Shown: positions 51,225-59,897 of the stretch, piece after piece
Layout: each line of letters starts with the position of its first letter
Position numbering within the stretch: position 1 is the stretch's first letter
The notes under the pieces: model-generated
What the model saw: only the letters and a program-made list of their open reading frames with translations
The model's database searches: none
Told to the model about the DNA's origin: nothing
Source: Aliirhizobium wenxiniae
Lineage (GTDB): Bacteria > Pseudomonadota > Alphaproteobacteria > Rhizobiales > Rhizobiaceae
DNA length: 64,000 nucleotides
Assembly: GCF_019511445.1 (NCBI RefSeq)
Contig: NZ_JAEUAN010000020.1
Span: 59,855 to 123,854, forward strand
Direction of reading: 5' to 3'
Translations under genes and position numbers: made by a program

Positions 51225-52700
51225 ATGAAAGCACAGCCGAAAGCCAGCCACTTCATCGATGGCGAATATGTGGAAGATACCGCAGGCAGCGTCATCGAGA
51301 GCCTTTACCCCGCCACCGGCGAGGTGATCGCAAGGCTGCATGCGGCAACGCCTGCGATCGTCGAAAAGGCGATCGCGGCGGCCAAACGCGCCCAGCCGGA
51401 ATGGGCGGCCATGAGCCCCACCGCGCGGGGACGCATCCTGAAACGGGCCGCCGAGATCATGCGCGAGCGCAACCGCGAGCTTTCCGAACTGGAAACGCTC
51501 GATACCGGCAAGCCGATCCAGGAAACGATCGTTGCCGATCCGACTTCGGGCGCCGACAGCTTTGAATTTTTCGGCGGCGTGATCGCGGCGGGGATGAACG
51601 GCCAGTATATCCCGCTCGGCGGGGATTTTGCCTATACGAAGCGCGTACCGCTCGGCGTCTGCGTCGGCATCGGCGCGTGGAACTATCCGCAGCAGATCGC
51701 CTGCTGGAAGGGTGCACCGGCGCTTGCGGCTGGCAATGCGATGGTGTTCAAACCATCGGAAAACACGCCGCTGGGTGCATTGAAGATCGCCGAGATCCTG
51801 ATCGAGGCCGGGCTGCCGAAGGGTCTTTACAATGTCATCCAAGGGGACCGGGCAACGGGGCCGCTGCTGGTCAATCACCCGGATGTCGCAAAGGTTTCGC
51901 TTACCGGCTCGGTGCCGACCGGCCGCAAGGTGGCGGCAGCGGCTGCCGGCCAGCTCAAGCATGTGACGATGGAGCTTGGCGGGAAATCGCCGCTGATCGT
52001 GTTCGACGATGCCGATATCGACAGCGCCATCGGCGGGGCGATGCTCGGCAACTTCTATTCGACCGGTCAGGTCTGCTCGAACGGCACCCGCGTGTTCGTG
52101 CAGAGGAAGGTGAAAGAGCAGTTCCTGTCGCGGCTGAAGGAACGGACGGAGAAGATCGTTATCGGCGAGCCAATGGATGAGGCGACGCAGATGGGGCCGC
52201 TGATCTCGTTCGACCAACGGCAGAAGGTTCTTTCCTACATCGACAAGGGCAAGGCGGAAGGTGCAACGCTTCTGACGGGCGGCGGCATTCCCAACGATGT
52301 GCCCTCCGTTCACGGGGGTGAAGGCTATTACGTGCAGCCGACGGTATTTGCCGACGTGACCGACGAGATGACCATCGCCCGGGAAGAAATCTTCGGGCCA
52401 GTGATGTGCGTGCTCGATTTCGACGATGAGGACGAGGTGATCGCGAGAGCGAACGCCACCGAATTCGGCCTTTCCGCCGGCGTATTCACCGCCGATCTTT
52501 CGCGCGGGCATCGGGTGGTGGACCAGCTTGAGGCAGGCACCTTGTGGATCAACACCTACAATCTCTGCCCGGTGGAAATTCCCTTCGGCGGGTCGAAGCA
52601 GTCAGGCTTCGGGCGGGAAAATTCGCTCTCGGCGCTAGAGCATTATTCGGAGCTGAAGACGGTTTATGTCGGGATGGGCAAGGTCGAGGCGCCGTATTGA
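51225..52700 (+). CDS. betB: Betaine-aldehyde dehydrogenase
   Basis: A 491-residue NAD(P)+-dependent aldehyde dehydrogenase that oxidises betaine aldehyde to the osmoprotectant glycine betaine. Catalytic Glu lies in MELGGKSPLIVF and catalytic Cys in STGQVCSNGTRVF; the end FGGSKQSGFGRENSLSALEHY matches BetB. The ATG at 51225 starts the recognisable sequence and lies 16 bases after betC, so the two are co-transcribed. A small minus-strand gene then separates it from betA. Confidence 0.96.
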   Translation: MKAQPKASHFIDGEYVEDTAGSVIESLYPATGEVIARLHAATPAIVEKAIAAAKRAQPEWAAMSPTARGRILKRAAEIMRERNRELSELETLDTGKPIQETIVADPTSGADSFEFFGGVIAAGMNGQYIPLGGDFAYTKRVPLGVCVGIGAWNYPQQIACWKGAPALAAGNAMVFKPSENTPLGALKIAEILIEAGLPKGLYNVIQGDRATGPLLVNHPDVAKVSLTGSVPTGRKVAAAAAGQLKHVTMELGGKSPLIVFDDADIDSAIGGAMLGNFYSTGQVCSNGTRVFVQRKVKEQFLSRLKERTEKIVIGEPMDEATQMGPLISFDQRQKVLSYIDKGKAEGATLLTGGGIPNDVPSVHGGEGYYVQPTVFADVTDEMTIAREEIFGPVMCVLDFDDEDEVIARANATEFGLSAGVFTADLSRGHRVVDQLEAGTLWINTYNLCPVEIPFGGSKQSGFGRENSLSALEHYSELKTVYVGMGKVEAPY

Positions 52701-52711
52701 GGATTGAGCGG

Positions 52712-53035
52712 CTATTTGCTTGGCCGCTTACCTTTCTTTTGCAGCGTTTCCCCAAGTGGGATGTCAGGTGTCTTTGTCTTGTTCGGCTGCAAAGCTTTAC
52801 GGTCGGCGAAAAGCAACTGTCGTTCGGCCTGCACAGTGTCACCATCTGCGGCAATCGCATCGATCGCAATCCTTGCCCCATGACGGCCGCGCCGGTTGGA
52901 TTGCGCTTTGAACAAAGGAATATTCTTCCGGGATGATTTGCTGTTTTCTCCGTAGTCGTTCCGGCCATCTTTCTCCAAAGACAATTGCTTGTCGCGAGGC
53001 GGCGACCGTCGCTCGCGTGTTTTCTGATCGCTCAT
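52712..53035 (-). CDS. Small basic protein between betB and betA
   Basis: A 107-residue, strongly charged and probably disordered protein on the opposite strand to the bet genes. It begins MSDQKTRERRSPPRDKQLSL, carries a basic stretch KAQSNRRGRHGARI in the middle and ends KTPDIPLGETLQKKGKRPSK. AAGGTT lies six bases before the ATG. It looks like a conserved rhizobial hypothetical, possibly nucleic-acid binding because of its charge; function unknown. Its 3' end lies 11 bases from the betB stop. Confidence 0.6.
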   Translation of the reverse strand: MSDQKTRERRSPPRDKQLSLEKDGRNDYGENSKSSRKNIPLFKAQSNRRGRHGARIAIDAIAADGDTVQAERQLLFADRKALQPNKTKTPDIPLGETLQKKGKRPSK

Positions 53036-53143
53036 TGCATAACCTTCAGATCGGCCGAACCTTGAAATCATACTGCCGCAATTGAAACAGCCCGACCGCG
53101 TCAACCACTCTAGAACCGTCATCATAGCAGTTCGAGGATATTC

Positions 53144-54793
53144 ATGCAGGCAGATTTCGTCATCATCGGTTCCGGTTCGGCAGGCTCGGCCATGGCTTAC
53201 CGCCTCTCCGAGGACGGCAAGCATTCGGTGATCGTCATCGAGGCGGGCGGATCGGATTATGGCCCGTTTATCCAGATGCCGGCCGCATTTGCCTGGCCGA
53301 TGAGCATGAAGCGTTACAATTGGGGTTATCTCTCGGAGCCTGAACCCAATCTCAACAATCGCCGCATCACCGCGCCGCGCGGAAAAGTGCTGGGCGGTTC
53401 GTCATCCATCAACGGTCTGGTTTATGTGCGGGGCCATGCGGAAGACTATAACCGCTGGGAAGAGCTTGGCGCGCGCGGCTGGGCCTATGCGGATGTGCTG
53501 CCCTATTTCAAGCGGATGGAGCACAGCCATGGCGGTGAGGAAGGCTGGCGCGGCACCGATGGGCCGATGCATGTGCAGCGCGGGCCGGTGACAAACCCGC
53601 TGTTCCACGCCTTCATCCGGGCGGGGGCGGAAGCCGGGTTCGAAACGACGGAGGACTATAATGGCTCGAAACAGGAGGGTTTCGGGCTGATGGAACAGAC
53701 GATCCATCAGGGCCGCCGCTGGTCTGCGGCCAATGCCTATCTGAGGCCCGCGATGAAGCGGAAAAACGTCGAGATCATTCATGGTCTGGCGCAGAAGGTC
53801 GTCATCGAAGATGGCCGCGCGACCGGTGTCGAGATACTGCGACGCGGCCTGCCGGAAGTCGTGAAAGCCAATCGAGAGGTGATCGTCGCCGCCTCCTCGT
53901 TCAACTCGCCGAAACTGCTGATGCTCTCGGGCATCGGGCCGGCGGAGCATCTGAAATCCATGGGGATCGCGGTGAAAGCGGACCGGCCGGGTGTCGGGGC
54001 CAATCTGCAGGACCATATGGAATTCTATTTCCAGCAGGTCTCGACCAAACCGGTCTCCCTCTATTCCTGGCTGCCATGGTTCTGGCAGGGTGTGGCGGGG
54101 GCGCAATGGATGCTTTCCAAGGGCGGTCTTGGAGCCTCAAACCAGTTCGAGGCCTGCGCTTTCCTGCGCTCTGAAGCCGGGCTGAAACAACCGGATATCC
54201 AGTATCATTTCCTGCCGGTGGCGATTTCCTATGATGGCAAGGCGGCCGCCAAGAGCCACGGGTTTCAGGCGCATGTCGGCTACAATCTATCCAAGTCGCG
54301 CGGACATGTGACGCTGCGATCGGCCGACCCGAAGGACGATCCGGTGATCCGCTTCAACTATATGAGCCACGAGGAAGACTGGCAGAAGTTTCGCCACTGC
54401 GTGCGGCTGACCCGCGAGATCTTCAGCCAGAAAGCCTTCGACGATTTTCGCGGGCCGGAAATCCAGCCGGGCGAAAAGGTGCAATCGGACGAGGAGATCG
54501 ACAGCTTCCTGCGCGAGCATCTGGAAAGCGCCTATCACCCCTGCGGCACCTGCCGGATGGGGAGCGCCGACGATCCTCTTGCCGTGGTCGATCCCGAATG
54601 CCGGGTAATCGGCGTCGAAGGGTTGCGCGTGGCGGATAGCTCGATCTTTCCGCATATCACCTACGGCAATCTCAACGGTCCCTCGATCATGGTGGGAGAA
54701 AAGGCCGCGGACCATATTCTCGGCAAGACGCCGCTTTCCCGCAGCAATCAGGAACCCTGGATCAATCCAAGGGCTGCGGTCAGCGACCGCTGA
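53144..54793 (+). CDS. betA: Choline dehydrogenase
   Basis: A 549-residue FAD-dependent GMC oxidoreductase that oxidises choline to betaine aldehyde at the inner face of the membrane. FAD-binding motif FVIIGSGSAGSAMAYRLSED (residues 5-24); GMC signatures GKVLGGSSSINGLVYVRGH and ASSFNSPKLLMLSGIGP; C-terminal YHPCGTCRMG and the catalytic His region FPHITYGNLNGPSIMVGEKA. GAGGATATTC precedes the ATG. It is separated from betB by 443 bases, so it may need its own promoter. The next ORF on the other strand ends directly at its stop. Confidence 0.96.
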   Translation: MQADFVIIGSGSAGSAMAYRLSEDGKHSVIVIEAGGSDYGPFIQMPAAFAWPMSMKRYNWGYLSEPEPNLNNRRITAPRGKVLGGSSSINGLVYVRGHAEDYNRWEELGARGWAYADVLPYFKRMEHSHGGEEGWRGTDGPMHVQRGPVTNPLFHAFIRAGAEAGFETTEDYNGSKQEGFGLMEQTIHQGRRWSAANAYLRPAMKRKNVEIIHGLAQKVVIEDGRATGVEILRRGLPEVVKANREVIVAASSFNSPKLLMLSGIGPAEHLKSMGIAVKADRPGVGANLQDHMEFYFQQVSTKPVSLYSWLPWFWQGVAGAQWMLSKGGLGASNQFEACAFLRSEAGLKQPDIQYHFLPVAISYDGKAAAKSHGFQAHVGYNLSKSRGHVTLRSADPKDDPVIRFNYMSHEEDWQKFRHCVRLTREIFSQKAFDDFRGPEIQPGEKVQSDEEIDSFLREHLESAYHPCGTCRMGSADDPLAVVDPECRVIGVEGLRVADSSIFPHITYGNLNGPSIMVGEKAADHILGKTPLSRSNQEPWINPRAAVSDR

Positions 54794-55093
54794 TCAGTGG
54801 TAGTCGTCTTCGCGCTGATGGCGGATGGCGGCGACAGTTACCGTATCACTCCCATCAATCCGGAAAAGTGCGACATAGCCGGACGAACCGAAAGGAATAA
54901 CCAGCTCTCGCATGAGCGCGTTGTTACCCGGAGCCTTTCGACAGGAGAATGGTAACCTTTTCAGAATTTCCATTGCGGAAGTTATCGTGTCCAGCGCTTT
55001 TGCAGCGGCGTCTTCGTCCCACTCAAGCATATAGGCATAAAGCCGGCGCAGATCCTGACGCGCATCTTCCGTGAGCTTAACCTGATACGTCAC
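54794..55093 (-). CDS. ParE/RelE-family toxin (module 2)
   Basis: A 99-residue ParE-type toxin: VKLTEDARQDLRRLYAYMLEWDED at the start, RELVIPFGSSGYVALFRID in the middle and TVTVAAIRHQREDDYH at the end. It starts with GTG in a GTGA overlap with the antitoxin stop. Its stop codon directly abuts the betA stop on the other strand, with no intergenic base between. Confidence 0.87.
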   Translation of the reverse strand: MTYQVKLTEDARQDLRRLYAYMLEWDEDAAAKALDTITSAMEILKRLPFSCRKAPGNNALMRELVIPFGSSGYVALFRIDGSDTVTVAAIRHQREDDYH

Positions 55094-55365
55094 GGCTTTT
55101 CACGTCTCGCTCTCTTGGCTTCCAGCATCGCCCTTAGTTCACCGAGCACTTCGTCCGAGCTGTAATAAACACCAGTCCGATCGGCTTCTGCCAGTGATGT
55201 CAGCCCGCGTGCAATGAACTCAGCCTGGGTCTTGCGATAATGGACCTGCTTCTTCAGCGCATCCTCAACGAAGGCCGAAAGCGTTTCGCCCTTTTCCAGC
55301 ACGCTTTCAGCGGCGGCACGCAGTTCAGGATCGACACGGAGAGAAGGAATGGTCGCGGTTTTCAT
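55090..55365 (-). CDS. Ribbon-helix-helix antitoxin (module 2)
   Basis: A 91-residue antitoxin: an N-terminal ribbon-helix-helix (MKTATIPSLRVDPELRAAAE, then EGETLSAFVED-like EKGETLSAFVEDALKKQV) and a charged tail. It should neutralise the ParE toxin encoded next and repress the operon. The family resembles YacA-type partners of ParE rather than classical ParD. Confidence 0.85.
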   Translation of the reverse strand: MKTATIPSLRVDPELRAAAESVLEKGETLSAFVEDALKKQVHYRKTQAEFIARGLTSLAEADRTGVYYSSDEVLGELRAMLEAKRARREKP

Positions 55366-55429
55366 GGCGGCACCTCATGCGTTGCAATTGCGATGCATAA
55401 TGCGCTTCCCGGCGATGATTGGCAAGTGA

Positions 55430-55912
55430 TCAGAGGAACCCGATCCATCTGCCTGCGACGGCGGCGGCCACCCAGATGACGATCGAAATCACCGCGGAAG
55501 CCCTCAGGGCTGTTGTGGGTGATCCACCATCCAGGATCGCCGTCCAGCCGCGACCGCGATGGACGCTGACAATGTTGATCATGCCGAGGCCAATCAATCC
55601 GAATTTCCAGAGAAAGGCCGGATTGGCGGCATATTCCACCGGCCGCACGGAGAAGAGACAGAGGCCTGTTATGATCGCCAGCGCCAGCCCTGTGCCGGCG
55701 AGACGCGAGAGATAGGGGGCGATGACCGGCAGCGGCACCGCCCTTGCCAGGCCCAGCAGACGCAGATCCAGCGCCAAGATGGCGCCGAACAGCATGCCGA
55801 TCGACAGGATATGCGCGGCGTTGATGAGCAGATAGGCCGTCGAGGACATGATGAGCAGGCGCGCGACCGGTGTTGCCGCCAGCGGCTCAAGCCATGTCGT
55901 CAACCAGTCCAC
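55430..55912 (-). CDS. Small polytopic membrane protein (DUF6644/DUF2214-like)
   Basis: A 160-residue membrane protein with four hydrophobic helices. Two His are placed as possible heme or metal ligands: NAAHILSIGMLFG in helix 1-2 and VSVHRGRGW in the loop before the last helix. It starts with GTG, preceded by GAGGAAAAATC. It follows the DUF6152 gene by nine bases on the same strand, and this pair recurs in other proteobacteria. Function unknown; a membrane cytochrome-like role is speculative. Confidence 0.75.
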   Translation of the reverse strand: MDWLTTWLEPLAATPVARLLIMSSTAYLLINAAHILSIGMLFGAILALDLRLLGLARAVPLPVIAPYLSRLAGTGLALAIITGLCLFSVRPVEYAANPAFLWKFGLIGLGMINIVSVHRGRGWTAILDGGSPTTALRASAVISIVIWVAAAVAGRWIGFL

Positions 55913-55921
55913 GATTTTTCC

Positions 55922-56305
55922 TCAGTTCGTCTTTATCCGCTCCGGATACATGTCGAAATTCTTGCCCTTCACCGTGATGCGCACTGCCTTCATCAGTTTC
56001 TCGTTTTCATCGGCGGACTTGTTGCCAAGCACGGTGATGGCGTCACCAACCTTTGCGGAACCTTCGGCAAAACCGGACCGCTCCGTCTGGCGCGGATTGC
56101 CGAGGTCGATCTGCCAGACTTCGCCGTCGGACATGACGGTCAGCGAAGGATGCGGCGGCGCGAAGGATATGGTCTCAATCGTCCCCTGAAGCGTGGTCTG
56201 CTCGCCTTCCGCCCAGGCCCAGCCGTGATGGGCGGCAGCCGTGCCGGCGAGAGCGGCGGCAATGGCGATGGCGGTAAAGCCTGCGGCAAACGATCGGATG
56301 TTCAT
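55922..56305 (-). CDS. DUF6152 periplasmic protein
   Basis: A 127-residue secreted protein, signal peptide cut near GTAAA-HHGW. The mature domain is a small OB-like barrel with GEQTTLQGTIETISF, PHPSLTVMSDGEVWQIDLGNP and VGDAITVLGNKS, as in DUF6152. The HHGW at the mature N-terminus could bind metal. GGGAGAGACC precedes the ATG. First gene of a two-gene unit with the small membrane protein; function unknown. Confidence 0.8.
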   Translation of the reverse strand: MNIRSFAAGFTAIAIAAALAGTAAAHHGWAWAEGEQTTLQGTIETISFAPPHPSLTVMSDGEVWQIDLGNPRQTERSGFAEGSAKVGDAITVLGNKSADENEKLMKAVRITVKGKNFDMYPERIKTN

Positions 56306-56507
56306 CGGTCTCTCCCAGTTCGTTGCAGAAAAGGAAGATGTGCGCAGACTGCGCGAAGACCATGGGCTTCACCGTTTCTTGAAAGGCATTTTATTGTAGC
56401 CGTGTTTTCGTTTTCCGCCGAACACCACTTCTAAGCGCTTAACGCAGATGACCGGCTTCGATAGGTTTCCGGCAACTTCCGATTCCTCCACACGGGACAC
56501 AATCGAC

Positions 56508-56936
56508 ATGCTTTTGAGCTGGCAATTCTGGGCGGTGCTTTCGGCCGTCTTCGCGGCACTGACGGCGATCTTCGCCAAGGTGGGTATCGAGAACATCAAT
56601 TCCGATTTCGCCACCTTCATCCGCACGATCGTCATCCTGCTCGTCGTCGCCGCCATCCTGTCGATGCTCGGCGGATGGCAGCCGGTCAGTGAAATTTCGC
56701 CAAAGACCTGGACATTCCTCGTGCTCTCCGGAATTGCGACAGGTGCATCCTGGCTCTGCTATTTCCGGGCGCTGAAGCTTGGAGATGCCGCCCGCGTTGC
56801 CCCGATCGACAAGATGAGCGTCGTCATGGTCGCCGTGTTCGGCGTGTTTTTTCTCGGAGAGCGCCTGTCTCTGCCGAACTGGCTCGGTGTGTGCCTGATT
56901 GCCTGCGGCGCGGTTCTCGTCGCCTATCGCGGCTGA
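56508..56936 (+). CDS. Single-domain EamA/DMT-family transporter
   Basis: A 142-residue protein with five hydrophobic helices forming one EamA module; most DMT exporters have two, so this one is expected to dimerise. Landmarks are AVFAALTAIFAKVG in helix 1, SGIATGASWLCYFRALKLGDAARVAPIDKMSVV in the conserved core and GVCLIACGAVLVAYRG at the end. Substrate unknown. The ATG at 56508 starts the hydrophobic region; the upstream in-frame ATG at 56448 would add a polar tail. Confidence 0.85.
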   Translation: MLLSWQFWAVLSAVFAALTAIFAKVGIENINSDFATFIRTIVILLVVAAILSMLGGWQPVSEISPKTWTFLVLSGIATGASWLCYFRALKLGDAARVAPIDKMSVVMVAVFGVFFLGERLSLPNWLGVCLIACGAVLVAYRG

Positions 56937-56955
56937 TTTTTTCGCGCCAAGTTCC

Positions 56956-57030
56956 AGCCGCCGCTGCCTGCGGCGGCTCTATGTTGGCCGACCTCGATGC
57001 CCGCGAGGAGGAAGGCCGCTGAACGGCCTT
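56956..57030. terminator. Two hairpins between convergent genes
   Basis: AGCCGCCG with CGGCGGCT (56956-56978) and AAGGCCG with CGGCCTT (57012-57030). The second is followed on the minus strand by CCTCCTCG and probably ends the sulfate-transport operon. Confidence 0.5.
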
Positions 57031-57045
57031 TCCGCGTGACGTTAC

Positions 57046-58083
57046 CTATTTGCGGAAGATTTTCCAGCGGGTCGGGCGGAAACGGGCTTCCGACCCGAGT
57101 TCGACCGGCGCATGCAGCGGCACCTCCACTTCGACATGAAAGGGATCGTGACCATTGTTGGCGATATCGATCTCGGCAATGCGGGTGCCGGCCAGACGGC
57201 GACAGGCCGTGACCTTGCCGAACAGCGCGTCCTTCTCGTCGGTCAAAACAACGTCTTCTGGACGGAAGAACAGGTCTCCGGCCGCATCCGCCCCTTCGGA
57301 AATACCGATCGGCTGGCCCTGAAACAAAACCGCGCCGTCTTTCACCTCGACCGGCAGATGCGAGGATTCGCCGATGAAGGAAAAGACGAAGGGCGATTGC
57401 GGGCGATCGTAAACGTCGTCGGCCGAGCCGACCTGCTCGATCTTCCCCTGGCTCATGACGACGACGCGGTCGGCAAGTTCGAGTGCCTCTTCCTGGTCGT
57501 GGGTGACGAAGACGGTCGTGTGGCCGGTGCGATCGTGGAATTCGCGCAACCAGCGGCGCAGTTCCTTTCTCACCTTCGCATCAAGCGCACCAAAAGGTTC
57601 GTCGAGCAGCAGGATGCGTGGTTCGATCGCCATGGCGCGGGCGAGCGCCACGCGCTGACGCTGGCCGCCGGAAAGCTGGTTCGGGTAACGGTTTTCAAGC
57701 CCGGAAAGCTGCACCATGTCGAGCAGATCGGAGACGCGTTTTTTGATCTCGCTCTTCGGCGGGCGGCTGGCAGAGGGGCGAACCTTAAGGCCGAAGCCGA
57801 TATTCTGCGCCACCGTCATGTGGCGGAACAGTGCGTAATGCTGGAAAACGAAGCCGACATTGCGCTCCTGCACCGAATGGCGCGAGGCATCTTCCTCACC
57901 GAAAAAGATCTGGCCGGCGGTCGGGAAATCCAGGCCGGCGATCAGGCGCAGCAGCGTCGTCTTGCCGGAGCCGGACGGCCCGAGAAGCGCGATCAGTTCA
58001 CCGGACGCGATGTTGAGCGACACGTCGTTCAGCGCGGCGAAACGATCGAATTCCTTGCGGATATTGTTGATTTTAACTTCCAT
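57046..58083 (-). CDS. cysA: Sulfate/thiosulfate ABC importer ATPase
   Basis: A 345-residue ATPase that drives sulfate import. Walker A GPSGSGKTT (about residue 36), signature LSGGQRQRVALARA, Walker B ILLLDEPFGALDAKVR, switch His in VFVTHDQEEAL, and a C-terminal TOBE domain from about residue 240. NIASGELIALLGPSG and VQERNVGFVFQHYALFRHM are typical of CysA. Last gene of sbp-cysT-cysW-cysA; it follows cysW by 12 bases. Confidence 0.96.
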   Translation of the reverse strand: MEVKINNIRKEFDRFAALNDVSLNIASGELIALLGPSGSGKTTLLRLIAGLDFPTAGQIFFGEEDASRHSVQERNVGFVFQHYALFRHMTVAQNIGFGLKVRPSASRPPKSEIKKRVSDLLDMVQLSGLENRYPNQLSGGQRQRVALARAMAIEPRILLLDEPFGALDAKVRKELRRWLREFHDRTGHTTVFVTHDQEEALELADRVVVMSQGKIEQVGSADDVYDRPQSPFVFSFIGESSHLPVEVKDGAVLFQGQPIGISEGADAAGDLFFRPEDVVLTDEKDALFGKVTACRRLAGTRIAEIDIANNGHDPFHVEVEVPLHAPVELGSEARFRPTRWKIFRK

Positions 58084-58095
58084 ATGCGGGGTATC

Positions 58096-58956
58096 CTAGT
58101 GCCGGCCGCCGGCAGCGCCGGCACCGAACCGAAGTTCGAGAAAGGTTTTCAATGCGAGCGTGACGAGTGCCAGAAGTGCCAGCAACGAGGCCACGGCAAA
58201 GGCGGCGACCATGTTGTACTCATTATAGAGGATCTCGACATGCAGCGGCATGGTGTTGGTGAGGCCGCGGATACGGCCGGAGACGACCGAGACGGCGCCG
58301 AATTCACCCATGGCACGGGCATTACAGAGCAGCACGCCGTAAAGCAGGCCCCATTTGATATTGGGCAGCGTCACATACCAGAAGGTTTGCCAGCCGGATG
58401 CGCCGAGCGACAGCGCCGCCTCTTCATCGCCGGTGCCCTGATCCTGCATCAGCGGGATCAGTTCTCGCGCAACGAAAGGAAAGGTGACGAAGACGGTGGC
58501 GAGAACGATGCCGGGCACGGCAAACAGGATCTCGATGCCGTAGCTCTTCAACCATGGTCCAAGCAGGCTGCCGGAGCCGAAAAGAAGAACATAGACGAGG
58601 CCCGAGATGACCGGCGAAATCGAAAACGGCAAGTCAATCAGGGTGATCAGAAACGCCTTACCCTTGAACTCGAACTTGGCGATCGCCCAGGAGGCGGCCA
58701 AACCGAAAACCAGATTGAGCGGCACGGCGATGGCCGCCACCGTCAGGGTCAGCTGGATTGCAGCCCAGGCGTCCGGTTCGACAAGCGCTTCCTCATAGGT
58801 GCCCCAACCTTCGCGAAACGCCTCGACGAAGACCGAGACGAGCGGCAGGAAGAGAAAGAAGGCCAGGAAGGCCAGCGACAGGGCGACGAGGACAAGCTTG
58901 GTGGAGAAGCTTTCGTCGGCCGGGTTGCGGAAGGAGATGCGGCGGTTATCAGACAT
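58096..58956 (-). CDS. cysW: Sulfate ABC importer permease CysW
   Basis: A 286-residue permease with six membrane helices and the EAA-type loop (EEAALSLGASGWQTFWYVTLPNIKWG). Partners with CysT to form the sulfate channel. I choose ATG 58956 because AGGAG lies eight bases before it; the ATG at 58962 is too close to that site. Its start overlaps the end of cysT by eight bases. Confidence 0.94.
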   Translation of the reverse strand: MSDNRRISFRNPADESFSTKLVLVALSLAFLAFFLFLPLVSVFVEAFREGWGTYEEALVEPDAWAAIQLTLTVAAIAVPLNLVFGLAASWAIAKFEFKGKAFLITLIDLPFSISPVISGLVYVLLFGSGSLLGPWLKSYGIEILFAVPGIVLATVFVTFPFVARELIPLMQDQGTGDEEAALSLGASGWQTFWYVTLPNIKWGLLYGVLLCNARAMGEFGAVSVVSGRIRGLTNTMPLHVEILYNEYNMVAAFAVASLLALLALVTLALKTFLELRFGAGAAGGRH

Positions 58957-59806
58957 TGCCATATCTCCTGCGGCTCCAGGCCTGGATGAGGTTGATCACC
59001 AAAAGCATGGCGAAGGAGATCAAAAGCATTATCGTGGCGATTGCGGTGGCGCCCGCGTAGTTGAACTCTTCCAGCCGGATGACGATCAGGAGTGGCGCGA
59101 TTTCCGAGACGTAAGGAATGTTGCCGGCGATGAAGATGACCGAGCCGTATTCGCCGACACCACGGGCGAAAGCGAGTGCGAAACCGGTAAGGATGGCGGG
59201 TGTGAGGCCGGGCAGAAGCACGTTGAAGATCGTCTGGAAACGGTTGGCGCCGAGCGTGGCTGCCGCTTCTTCCACTTCCTTATCGATCTCTTCCATGATC
59301 GGCTGAACGGTGCGCACCACGAAAGGCAAGCCGATGAAGATCAACGCGATGACGATGCCGATCGGCGTGAACGCGATGCGGAACGGCATGAACAGCGAGC
59401 CGATCCAGCCGTTGGGCGCATAAAGAGATGCGAATGCGATACCGGCAACGGCTGTCGGCAAAGCGAAGGGCAGATCGACCATCGCATCGATCAGCCGGCG
59501 TCCGGGGAAACGATAACGGGTGAGCACCCAGGCGAGCAGCGTGCCGAAGACGACATTGATCAATGCCGCGATAAAGGCCGTGCCGAAGGAGACGTAAAGC
59601 GCGCGGATCGTTCGTTCATCCGAGAGGATGGCAAAGAAGCCGGACCAGCCGAGTTCGGCCGTGCGCCAGAGCAGGCCGGCAATGGGGATGAGAATGATCA
59701 GCGACAGGTAGGCGAGCGAAAAGCCGAGCGTCAACCCGAAACCCGGGATGATGCTCGGCTGTTTCAATCTCCAGCCCGCCGAAGAAGCGGTAGCGGATGC
59801 GGTCAT
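58949..59806 (-). CDS. cysT: Sulfate ABC importer permease CysT (CysU)
   Basis: A 285-residue permease with six membrane helices and the EAA loop EEAAATLGANRFQTIFNVLLPGLTPA. N-terminal PSIIPGFGLTLGFSLAYLSLIILIP is typical of CysT. Forms the channel with CysW. It follows the sulfate-binding protein gene across a 91-base gap that holds a strong hairpin, which may lower expression of this and later genes relative to sbp. Confidence 0.94.
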   Translation of the reverse strand: MTASATASSAGWRLKQPSIIPGFGLTLGFSLAYLSLIILIPIAGLLWRTAELGWSGFFAILSDERTIRALYVSFGTAFIAALINVVFGTLLAWVLTRYRFPGRRLIDAMVDLPFALPTAVAGIAFASLYAPNGWIGSLFMPFRIAFTPIGIVIALIFIGLPFVVRTVQPIMEEIDKEVEEAAATLGANRFQTIFNVLLPGLTPAILTGFALAFARGVGEYGSVIFIAGNIPYVSEIAPLLIVIRLEEFNYAGATAIATIMLLISFAMLLVINLIQAWSRRRYGNV

Positions 59807-59840
59807 GCTTGGTTCCGAATTCTGCGTTCAGGCCCTACAT

Positions 59841-59876
59841 GGCAACGGTGCGGCAATCAAACTACCGCACCGTGCC
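59841..59876 (-). promoter_or_regulatory. Intercistronic hairpin between sbp and cysT
   Basis: ACGGTGCGG pairs perfectly with CCGCACCGT (9 bp, 11-base loop), extended by GGC/GCC past one bulged A. There is no U-tract. It is suited to protect the 3' end of the abundant sbp message or to attenuate transcription into the permease genes. Confidence 0.6.
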
Positions 59877-59897
59877 GTCAGTGTCACTTGATGGCTT

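Noticed and set aside
57112..58989. 625-codon open frame antisense to cysA and cysW
   Set aside because: Runs across the gap between two real genes on the other strand and has shadow-like composition.
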